NCBI RefSeq assembly: GCF_932276165.1 | Contig: NC_063994.1 | Span: 248,001-312,000 of the forward strand | Direction: 5' to 3' | Length of the DNA stretch: 64,000 nucleotides | DNA from: Plutella xylostella | Taxonomy: Eukaryota; Arthropoda; Insecta; Lepidoptera; Plutellidae | Shown here: positions 12,801 to 24,800 of the stretch, piece after piece | Numbering within the stretch: position 1 is the stretch's first letter | Layout: every line of letters begins with the position of its first letter | Notes under the pieces: generated by a model | Seen by the model: the letters and a program-made list of their open reading frames with translations, nothing else | What the model was told of the DNA's origin: nothing | Database searches by the model: none | Translations under genes and position numbers: made by a program

Positions 12801-15800
12801 AGTGTGCACGGTCGCGCGCGAAGCGTTAACACTAGTGGAATTCCTTCAATGCGTGTTATCGTGTATGTATCCTACTTTACATAATTTTCAACCATCATCA
12901 TTACGACCCATCACGTCCCCACTGCTGAGGCATGGGTCTCCTTCCAATGTAGCAAGGGTTTTAGCCCTGTAATCTACAATAAGTTGCTACATTAAACTAC
13001 CTTTTCCTCAGAGCTCGAGTCCCGCTCGGAGCGAGTGGCCGCCGTCCATCAGCTGGTCCATCAGCTGCCGCGAGACAACCGCGCCATGCTGCACACCGTC
13101 GTACAGCACCTGTGCAAGTGAGTGAGAGTATTTGTTGTTAAATTTTGTATTAGCATGAATGATAAACTACGATTATAAAACCTATATACAAAAAAGAAAA
13201 TAAAGAGTTGATGAAGTATTATCGCCCAATAGCACTAATAAGTATATTCTCAAAGATTTTTGAAAAATCCCACTACAACTCACTTTATAAATACCTAGAA
13301 AAGTTCAATATCTTAGTTAAAGAGCAAACCGGTTTCCGTAAGAACGTGTCTATAAATATGGCTTTCTTTAAATTTTTACAAAAAACCCTCTACAACATGG
13401 ACAAGAAAAAGACCACTTGCGCCGTTTTAATGGACATGAAAAAGGCGTTCGATTTGGTTGATCATAGAATTCTTCTGAATAAACTTGAGGCTTACGGAAT
13501 ACGAGGTAATACTTTGAAACTGCTAGAATCTTATCTAAGCGGCAGAAACCAACTGGTGGAAGTAACACAAATTGATTTGCAAACAAAGCATGAAATAAAG
13601 TACCAGTCTAAACTAAGAACTATTAATCGCGGGGTGCCTCAAGGTAGTACATTGGGCCCACTTCTGTTTCTGCTCTATATCAACGATTTTCCCTCCTGCG
13701 TAAAATATCCAATGGTCCTCTTTGCCGACGATAGCACTCTCATAGTAGAAGGCAACGATTCAAAAAAATACGAGAGAGATATAAATGAATCTCTACAAAA
13801 GATTAGTGAATGGCTGGAAAAAAAATCCCTTATTTTAAGCGCAGAAAAAACTAATTTGATGCATTTTTATCAAAGAATAATACCATCCCCAGTAAATGTT
13901 ACCTGCTTGGGAGTACCAATAGAAACCACAAATGTTGCACGTTTCCTTGGTTTGATGATTGATAGCAATTTAACATGGAGGGCTCATATAGAGCATGTCT
14001 GTAAAAGACTAAGTCGGTCTGCCTATGCTCTTCGGAAACTAACACAAGTAGTTGATATAAGTACAGTTATCATTGCCTACCACGGATATGTAGCTTCCAT
14101 AATTCGCTATGGCATTATATTCTGGGGAAACTCTACAAACAAAGACATTTGTTTTAAAGCTCAAAAAAAATGCCTCAGATCGATGTTTAGACTCAAACAA
14201 ACTGATTCTTGTAAACCATATTTTATTAAGTACAAACTTTTAACTCTACCATGTCTATTTATTCTTGAAATGACAATGTTTATTAAATCAAATCCAAACC
14301 TTTTTAAAACTATGACATGTGTGAATAATAGGCAAGGTCGCGATAGGGATAGGTTATACACGGAGCCATCTAACACCACCTTGCTACGAAAGAGCTTCAT
14401 CTGTCTAGGACCTAAGATATATAATAAGTTGCCAGAGTCTATAAGAAAACTTGAAATAACTAAATTTAAAACTACACTGACATCAATCCTTCAAATTAAA
14501 TGTTATTATTCAATTCAACAATACCTCAATGACCAGACATCTTTTTATCTTGACTAGCCTATTATTTTGTTTTTTTTTAATTGAATACTAATTTTTTTTA
14601 AATTGAATAGTATTTTATGAACCTTTGACTTGTGTGATATTTTATCTTTTATTATTTTTTTAAATTATTGTGATTTTTTTGTATATTTTTTTCTAATATT
14701 TGTCAATTTATAAATTTCTTGTAAATAAATTTGTACGCCATAAGTATGGCAAAACATAGAGAAACTAACAATTTATATTTAAGACCATTGTATTACTAAC
14801 CTATGTTTACAAATAAATACTTTGACTTTGACTTTGATAATTTCGGGATGCTCCTAAGAAGCAAAATTACCCCCCCCAAGTGTAGTATATCAGATCAGAA
14901 GGGTTAATCTAGCTTTATAATAAACGAGAGCTGTATCGTGTATTCGTGACGTTTAGTACAAGATAGTTGTGCTTAGTGCACCAGCGCTCCGATTCTTTGT
15001 TTTTCATAAGCTAGAAGGACCCCCCAGTGTCAGTCGCTGACTGCCCATAGTAGTGACTGGCTGCTAGTCTGACAGGCTACTCCTTTGACCACTTTGACAA
15101 ACTATAGCTCTAAAAATTGTGGCCCAACTTCATCCTCTTTGTCTGCTAAAAAATCATCTACTTCAGATGTTGCGATCATAATTATGATTACGAACTATCA
15201 CACAAAAGCACACAAACCTAACCCCACCATTCCCCCCACAGCGTGGTGGCCCAGTCCGACAAGAACCTGATGTCAGTGTCCAACGTGGCAGTCTGCTTTG
15301 GACCGACACTACTGCGAGCGGAGAGAGAGACGGTCGCTTCCATACTGGAGATCAAGTTCTACAACGTGATCGTGGAGACGCTCATCGAGAACTTCAGGAC
15401 GATATTCCTAGAGCCGCCGCCTGCTGTCACAGAGCCGGTGAATGGACACGCCAGGTTAGTTTACTTAGACTCGTTGTAGTTTGCTAATTGTCCGCTAGAT
15501 GGCGTTATATCCCATTTCGAGTTTTAAAAGCAGTGATTTATTGTTCACCTACAAAACGTGACTTCAATGCGAGTATATTCAAATTAAATGCGTCGTTGGT
15601 TTAAGGGTCTGCAATAGGGAATCGAGGGTTGGCATTGTCATAGAATTATGTAGTAAATGATGCTCTACAGCCTTGAAAAAAATCACACAGGTAGTTGAAG
15701 AGTCTAGCTAGGTGCTGAATCATTCGAATTTAAGTAAATGATTATGGATAACTGTAAATTAATTTCAGAATATCAAGAAAAACCAGCCAATCACACTCCC

Positions 15801-18800
15801 GTATTGTAACAAATGTGTCGTAATTATAAAGAATTTTCATATGATTTTTATCATATTATAAAGTTAAAGGCTTGGACTAGGCGCTAAATACCTTGTTTTT
15901 TAATAAACACACACTTATTTTGTGTAAATTAATCCCAAAGTTGAGCAATTTTTTTCCCTCAAATCTTCATACAAATATCTATGGCGGCTTTCTGTGTTAT
16001 AAAATCATAAACACAAGTGACGTTTGACTCAGTTGGCCGCTGGCCTCCAAAGAAGGGTCACGTCGGTTTAGGCAGCACTGACAGCTCGCGATCTTATCGT
16101 GTACAGATACAAAATCACTGCACATTGGTTGTCATTGCACTTTTTCAACTTTTATGACACCAACATAATTTGATTTGAAATTGAGGAAGCATAATTCTTC
16201 CAGTATATTCAATACATTAAATTAAATTAGATAGTGTGCAATATTCTCGTGATATTACAGTCTCGTAAAGGTCTGATGAGGAGCAGGAATATAGCGAATG
16301 GATCTAAGTGATGACAATACACGAACATTAGGTTAGGGATCAAAAATACAGTCTCTTGGTGCTGGTTGAGGTATGGTCTCGTGAGGATCTGATGAGGGCA
16401 GTAGCACGGTGGTGGCTCAATTTTATTTCAAAGATGTTAATAGCTAAAAGCATCGAGTTTGGGCTATTAAGTATGTTTTTCAGAGAGAGAGAAAGAGATT
16501 TTGTTTTTCCTCTGGATGTGTTAGGTTTACTGGGTTTACTAAGTTCATTCTGTTAATGGCATCAAGTTGTTATGTGTTCATAAGTAATAATTATTTATTA
16601 ACAAAATGCTGTTGATTCTCCACGAAAATGTAAAAATAAAAATAAAATAAATAAAAAAAAAATCGTAACGTAAAATTGTCTGTTAAGTACGAGAGTAAAA
16701 GACGGCTGCTCGATTGACACTGACCTTTATTTCAACTAACGGTGTTAGTGAAGCGGTGACGTAGCACGCGCCTTATCTATTACTAGGTATAAGTACTTAC
16801 ATACCTAATATCCCTCCACCAAAGCTTACAACTAAGTATAATAATATTTAAAGGCTTGCAAAAACTAGAATAATTTCCTATAGTCAACTCTAGGTATATC
16901 TCTTAATCCTAATCTAGTACGGGAAGGGACAGGTTCGCGTGTTTCCTCATCGGGGGAGCGCGGCCGCTCCGGGGACTGGTGTGGAGTGGTAAACTCGACA
17001 TCATCTGTCGGTGCCTCCTGGTGAAGAGCGGAGGCCGATGCCCCGGGCTCTGTGCTAGGACTATTAAAGTGTCCAACCAACTCTTCCCCTTCTCTAAACG
17101 AAAACTGCGTGTTGTCATTATCCAGGCTAATTTTAATTTAATTTTAATTTAATTTTCTTTATTTGGAAACAAACAGCTTTATAATATTTCACTTATAAAC
17201 TAACATTAAGTTCATACACAAGCCAATAAAGTTTCACAAACAATTTAAACATTAAAACAAAACATCACTAACTTATAGTAGGTACATATAACAACATGAT
17301 TTTACTTATAATATAAAATTACATATAGTAAGTTCAACTTTGCACATTTTATACGTAATCAGTTTTTAAGGTAGCTACTCATTATTTTTTTCTTATAACA
17401 CAATGGTTTTTCATGAAAAAGATCAGCTTGCTTATGCAACTTATTATAATTCTCGCAAGCTCGTATAACAAAGCGATTCTTTGTATAATTTCTACTACAG
17501 TTCTGTATCACAAAAGCCTTTTGATGACGGGAATTGTATTTACAATATAAATATATTCTACTAAGTAGGTATGGACTATCAACGTAGTGGTTGATAATCT
17601 TGTAAAGAAACATCTGGTCTCTCATTTCACGACGGTTTTCGAGTGATAGAAAGCAACTAGTGTCAAAAAATTTAAATTTATATTTTAATCTTTTTATGAA
17701 TTTATTTTGAATTCTTTCTATGTTGTATATATGATTTAGGTATTGAGGGTTCCATACCGTAGACGCGTATTCAAGAACGGATCTTACAAATGAGTTAAAA
17801 AGCAAAATAAGAGTGTTCGGTTGTTTAAAGTCTTTACTTTGTCGGAAAATGAAACCAAGCATCTTATATGCCTTTGCTGTAATTATGTCAAAGTGTTTAC
17901 GGAACGACAATTCGCTGTCGAGATGAACGCCTAGGTCTCTCACTTCGGTTACCCTTCTTAAACTTTTATGATTAAAATTGTAATCGTATAAAATATGGTT
18001 TCTTTTCCTAGTAAAAGATATAACGCAGCACTTATCGATATTAAGAGAAATTTTATTAAGTTCGCAGTAATTTAATAGATTGTTCAGATCTGATTGGAAA
18101 TTATGACAGTCTTCTATTGACTTAACTTTAATAAATATTTTGGTGTCGTCGGCATATAATAAAGAATCTGAGTTATTTAATATATTTGTTACGTCATTAA
18201 TAAAAATGTTGAAAAGAAGGGGACCTAAGTGGGAGCCCTGGGGAACGCCAGAAGAGATAGGAATGAACGACGATGTATATCCCTTAATAGAAACCGCTTG
18301 CGACCTATTTTTTAAATAAGAAACCAACCATCGCAGAAGGTTACCGTGTATACCGAATAAATCTAGTTTTTTTACTAGCAGATTGTGTGATATTTTATCA
18401 AACGCCTTTGAATAATCGGTATAGACGGCATCCACCTGAAATCCTTCGTCCAAAGCATTCAATACACTATCAATATATTCACATAGATTAGATTCAGTGG
18501 ATTTTCTGTTAATGAAACCATGCTGGGAGTTTATTAAATACGGTCTAACTGAGGGAAACATAACATCGTATATAATTTTTTCGAACAGTTTAGGAATAAC
18601 ATTGAGCTTAGATATGCCTCTATAATTGCATACGTTGTGCTTATCACCACCTCCTTTATAAATAGGTGTAACAAGAGACTGCTTCCATTTTACTGGAACT
18701 ACGCAGGTATCCAAAGACATTCTAAATAAAACAGTAATTGGGGTTGAAAGTTGACGATGGCAGCGTTGCAAAAATAATGGATGAAGACCATCAGGCCCAC

Positions 18801-21800
18801 ATCCCTTAGAGGTGTCTAGCATTTTTAAATATTTTTCAACTAGATCAATGCTTATATCCACAGAGCAAAGTATTGTGGTGTTGTTAAGATAATTCTTATT
18901 GTCAGGAATATTGTCAGCAATTTGGTCTTTTTCGAAAACTGAATGAAAGAATGTGTTAAAAATGTTAGCTATTGATTGGCCGTCTAAACCTATAGAACTT
19001 TCACCAAAGTAAATTGTGTGTGGGATTTCATTAATACTTTTTCGTGATTTTATGTATGACCAAAAATGCTTTGAATTTATTTTTATATTATCTTCCGCAT
19101 TTGAAATAAATGCGTTAAAGCAATCCTTTTCTAACTTTTTTTGCATCCGGCGCAACGAAGAGTAGTTTTCGTAGTCGGATAACCTGTTGTATATTTTCCA
19201 TTTTTTATGAATTTTATTTTTTTTGTTGATAAGGCTAATTAAAGGTTTTGAATACCACCGCGGATATTTCATTTCATTACGAACAACTCGACTGGGAATA
19301 AATCTGTGTATAATATCATTAACGACAGTGTAAAAGTTATCTACGGCAACCTCGATGCAGTCTACAGATAAATGCTGTTCCCAATTTACGGAAGCAAGAG
19401 CTGTGTTAATGATATTATAGTCGGCAGCATGGAAGCGGCGCACGGTGCGCGGGGCGGGCGGCAGCGCGGGCGGGGCGGGCACGGCCAGCACGCGCGCGCG
19501 CAGCGGCGGGTGGTGCGTGTCCGCCGGCACCAGGCCCTCCGCACCCTCCACCGAGCACGACATGTTAGATACAACTAGATCCAGCATTCTGTTGTTGTGA
19601 TTTAATAAGAAGTTATGCTGAGTAAAATTTGTAAATGACAAAAAGGTAGAAATATTATAAGTTAGGGAATCCTCGGATGGATTCTCTAAAACGTAACAAT
19701 TAGAACTTTGAGGGGCGGGATGCCATTTACCGTTAGTAATATTAAAATCACCAATAATAAGGAATTTATCATCTGGGCATTCGATGAATAAGTCGGAAAT
19801 AAATTCAAAAAATGCTAGCTCCGAATTAACCTGGTCTGCATTATGAGGAAAGTAGCAGCAATATATACGTAGTAAGTTATTTAAAGGTGGTTCGGATATT
19901 CGTATATTAACGCAGGTAATGTCGGCGTCGGGCATGGCGGGGGGCGCGCGCACGTCGCGCGAGTCGGCCGCGAGCGCGCGCCGCGCGGCCACCAGCGTCC
20001 CGCCGCCGAGCGACATGTTCCTACCCACATAGTCCCGGTCTGTTCGGTATACACTGTAGCGTGAATCTACTAACTCGCTATCAAATATGCCAGGTAGCAG
20101 CCATGACTCACTGACGCATATTAAATCATATGTCTCACTTGAAACATTTTTTAGGAATGTGTTAGTTTTTGTTCGTAATCCCCGAACATTTTGGTAAAAA
20201 ACACTAAGCGCTGCCATGACTACATTGAATAAATAAAATTACTTTAAATAAATATGCCATCAATAATAGAAACCAGATGCTTAGAAACAAAATCATCACA
20301 CCCGACTTAACACAATGGGCCAGTGAGAATTTAAAAAATAAATAAATATTTTTAGCGTCAATTAAATAAAGAATAATCCTTAATATTATCCTATAGCTCT
20401 TTATTATAGTTCTCAGACGATAGTCTGGATTATTAAAGTTAAAGAGGAACAATAGACCAATCATCAAAATTGAATACGCATTGAGAGAAATATTTTTTAT
20501 CGGATAAACAAACTCATTCAATGAGACAGAAGGCAATGTTAGCGCGTGACCGCTCGCTGCCGCAAAACAAGTTAGTCTGTCGAATGAATAGAAAAAACAA
20601 GCCCGAATAAAAATCACCTTTAAAGCATGCTGTGCAAGACTTACAATAAAATGAGGTGCGTTATCAGTAGTGTTCGTACCATTACAATTTGCGCACAAAA
20701 GCAAGGCAGGGGTTTGCAACCTTTTGTACAAATAGCAATAACATGTAACAAATGCAATAGCGAAAGGTAACAACAACATATTAAAAATATAGTTAGCACT
20801 TATGTTATTTTTTTTAAAGCATTGGCTGACGTTATATAAATTATTGGTGATTTTTCGTTGCGTCGAACCATTACAGTGCAATTACGAACCCAGCAGAAAG
20901 CGTAATTCTTGGCCTTAACTTTGGCTTTCGCCTGTTGCAAAAGGTATCTATTTTTTGTTGATAGATGGTCATTCGCATATATTCTATCATCAACCCCAAC
21001 AAAGCCAATATCGGAACATTTAATACCTTTCATTTTCCGGAGAGCAGCCAGAAAATCGTCCTTCTTATATCTCGCTTGAAATTTAACGATAATTGGTTTC
21101 GGACGCTTTACATCGGTATCGTTTTTGGTCGCGATTCGGGTTATGAAGTCGATATCGGTATCCGGTTTCAGAGAAAAATTGCAATAATCTGCCAATCTAC
21201 TCAAAATAGAAATGAGGTTTTCACCCTGTTTCTGCGGCACACCATTAATTTGGATGTTTGATTTTCTCACCCATTGCTCATTCCTACTGTTATCCTCAGT
21301 CAGGTCGGCGACAGTCTTTCGCAACTCGTTCACTTCGCTGCGTAGCTGTTCCACCTCCGTGACGCGGTTTTCCACATCAGAGATCCTGTGGGTTAATTCT
21401 TCGATACTCTTACTGAGGTTACTGTTAAGTACCATGATATCCCCTTTCATCTCCTTAATGTCCGCTTCAATGGAAGAAACAGAGTCAAGCTTTTTCAGGA
21501 TAACATCCATCTGCTGAGACATCTGCAACAACATGTCTTCCTTACCCGCCGTTTGCTTCGGTTCAGCCTTGGACGTCCAGGTAGTGTCGAGATCGGTAGG
21601 CGGCTTCACCTGCTTGTCCCGGCATGATGAGCATATCCAGGTCGCTTTACCGGTTCCAAGTCGGTCATATCCTCGCTCACTAATTCCAGCGCAGGAGAAA
21701 TGGTATCTCGACTTGCAGCTAGAACAGTCCGGACCATGCCCGACATTATCAGCACAGGTAGCGCAGTTGGCAGGAACACAAGCTTTGGGCATTTTCTCGA

Positions 21801-24800
21801 AATAGTGTTGTAGTCGAAAATGTTGACAACCTCTGACTTAGAATAAACGAGTATAATATGTGGTGATGTTCTGAGAGCGCGTGCAAGCGAGACGAATGCA
21901 CGATCGCGAGTGAAAGTGAAAGTACTAAAATCGTAATGTTCGTTTAGAGATTGCCCTTTATACTTAAAAATCTGATTTTTATGTTTCTTTACTAAATTTT
22001 TGTCAACTGAATCCCTCACAAGATAAATAATCTTGCCCAGCTTTTCCACTATTGTTCCTCTTTTCCAAATGAATTTATTATTGTTTAAATGCTTCTTGTA
22101 CATGACGTCATCGCCAGCGATAAAGTCCTTCCTAAGTGTACCACCTCGATATTTATTCTGTAAGCACTGTTTTTCATAAACTGTATTAGTTAAATTATTT
22201 GTCGGGGGCGGTGACGGTGGAAAAATGAGATCGAGTCTCGATTTCAGTTCCCTGTTAAATACTAATGGAGCTGGAGATTGCCCTGTTGTGGTATGCACCG
22301 AATTGCGGTAATCAAAAAGATACCTAAGCAACCTATTATTTATACTTTCCGCATTACGACCCTGTAGCAAAGCACATTTTATGCCCTTTTTTACAACTTT
22401 GACGAAACTTTCGGCTTGGCCGTTACTAGCCGGGTGGTATGGCGGAGAAGTGAGATGTTGAATTCCGTTTAGTTTACAAAAGTTTTTAAAACAATCTGAT
22501 GTCATGGCCGTGCCGTTATCACTGACCAGAGTTGAGGGTATCCCGTAGTGTGACATAAAATCACACAACTTATTTACCAAATTGGATGACGTAACATTAT
22601 TCTTCATGTCATAGCATTCGACCCATTTAGAATAGGCATCGACAATTACTAAAAACATCCTGTTATCGATTGGACCGAGAAAATCTAAATGAATTCTATC
22701 AAACGCTTGTTTCGGGTATGGCCATGAAACAATAGGTGAGCGCGGCGGCGCTGGCCGTAAACAAACACAAATGCTACATTCTCCTATCATTTTATCTATG
22801 GCTTCATCGACTTTAGGAAACCAAAATTTGGATCGTGCCAATGCTTTCGTCTTAACGATGCCTAGATGTGAGGTATGCAGTTCGTCTAAAATTTTCGAAC
22901 GTAAAACTTCCGGCAATACCACCTTATGCCCTCGTAATAACACACCATTTTCGAACGAAAGTTGAAGCCTGCACAGGTAATACGGTTTCAAACTCTGGTC
23001 TGAAACTTTTTTTGGCCAGCCCTCCTGCACGTAAGTAACAACTTTACGTAGCACTGTATCACGTCCAGTCTCAATTGATAAAATCTTGTGAGTAACTGGC
23101 AAGCTACCATCTATGACAAAATTTACATAAGCGGTAGTCTCTTGTTGCGTGGCCCCGAGGCCGAGCGACGACTTGCTATCGTCACGTGCACAACCCGGTT
23201 CTAAGGGCGCTCGTGATAAGAAATCTGCGCTATTATGTGCGCTGCGCACATATTCAATTTTGTAATTGTACGCAGATAAAAAAATTGCATATCTTTGCAG
23301 GCGGTTTGCTGAAACCTCCGGCACTCCGTGGTTTGGTCCAAAAATTGCAACTAGGGGCTTGTGGTCCGTTCGTAGAGTAAATGGCTCCGATCTCGCATAT
23401 AAAAATTGGTGAAACCTACGTATTCCAAAAATTATGGCCGTTGCCTCTTTTTGAATTTGAGAGTACTTTTTCTCTGCCGAATTTAGAGTGCGGGAGGCAT
23501 AAGCCACAGGACGTTCCAGACCGTCTTCCCCTATTTGAGAAAGAATTGACCCTAACCCAAAATTTGACGCGTCTTCTGTCAAAATTATGTGAGCATTAAC
23601 GTTAAAATGAGCTAATGTTTTTTCCGAAGATAACTCATTTTTTATTGCACAGAAAGCCGTGTCATGTTCTTTTAACCACGACCATTTCTTATCTTTTTTT
23701 AGTAAATCGTACAGAGGCGCGAGCACGGAGGATGCATTTGGTACGAAATTACGATAGTAATTAACTAGACCTAAAAATGATTGTAACTGATTTACATTTT
23801 TAGGAGTGGGCGCCTCCTTAATCGCTTTAACTTTATCAGGAGATTTCCTAATGCCGTTTTTATCGATGATATAGCCCAAATACGATACATCATCCTTAAA
23901 AAACTCACACTTATCATAGCGTAAGGTCAGTCCTGCGTCCTTGAAACTTTGTAAAACGCGTCTGAGTCTTTCCATGTGTTCCTGCCTGTCTTTACCCGTT
24001 ATCAATACGTCATCTAAAAAGGTTAATACCCCCTCGTGCCCAAGAATGCTCTCCATTACCTTTTGAAATATAGCTGGTGCTGAAGAAAGCCCAAAAACTA
24101 AACGCTTGTATTTAAAAAGCCCTTTGTGCGTATTAATGCATGTTACATTTTTATCATCTTCAATAATGCATTGGTTATAGGCGGATTTCATATCCAACTT
24201 TGAGAATTGAACCCCACCATGCAATTTAGTGAAAAGCTCTTGAACTGTTGGTAATGGGTATTTTTCAATTAACAATTGTTTATTTAGGGTTTGCGAATAG
24301 TCCGCACATAGCCGAACTGAACCATCCGACTTTAGTACCGGGACAATGGGTGACGCGTATTCCGAAAACTTTACAGGTTCAATGATCTCAGACTCAACTA
24401 ACCTATCAATTTCCTTATCTAACTTCTCTCTCAATGCAAAAGGTACCGGTCTCGCCTTTATAAATCTCGGTTTCGCATCTTCCTTCAAGTGCAATTTTAT
24501 TTTATATTTATTAAAACAGCCGAGGCGGTCTGAAAATAAATCCGAATATGTATGAATTAGCTGTTGGAGTTCGTTATCACCTAAACTAGAAAGCTCACAG
24601 TACTTTATTGAAGATAATTGAAGTTCGAATGCTGATATGAAATCACGGCCTAATATCGGTGGCCCGCCGTTTTTAATTATGAAAACTTCAAAGTTAATTG
24701 TTTTGTTTTCGTAAGTTATAGGCAAACTAACACACCCTAAACATTTAAGTTGGTTTCCTGAATAACTCAAAAGGTTTTTGTTTGTTTGCCGCAATGGTAC

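Larger units (their letters stand above)
17135..21935 (-). mobile_element. CR1-like non-LTR retrotransposon no. 2, apparently full length
   Basis: From right to left: a 5' UTR (about 21935-21793) with a CACTTTCACTCGCGATCG-type start, ORF1, a hydrophobic middle ORF, a 952-codon ORF2, a 3' UTR with AGCTGTTTGTTTCC and AATAAA, and an AATTTTAATTTA repeat tail (17130-17158). It is inserted in the gypsy pol frame. No target duplication was found by eye. All frames are open, so it may be a recent and possibly active copy. Confidence 0.85.

Noticed and set aside
21606..21935. C-terminal extension of the gypsy polyprotein
   Set aside because: The frame here reads through the 5' part of the inserted CR1-like element and antisense to its ORF1.
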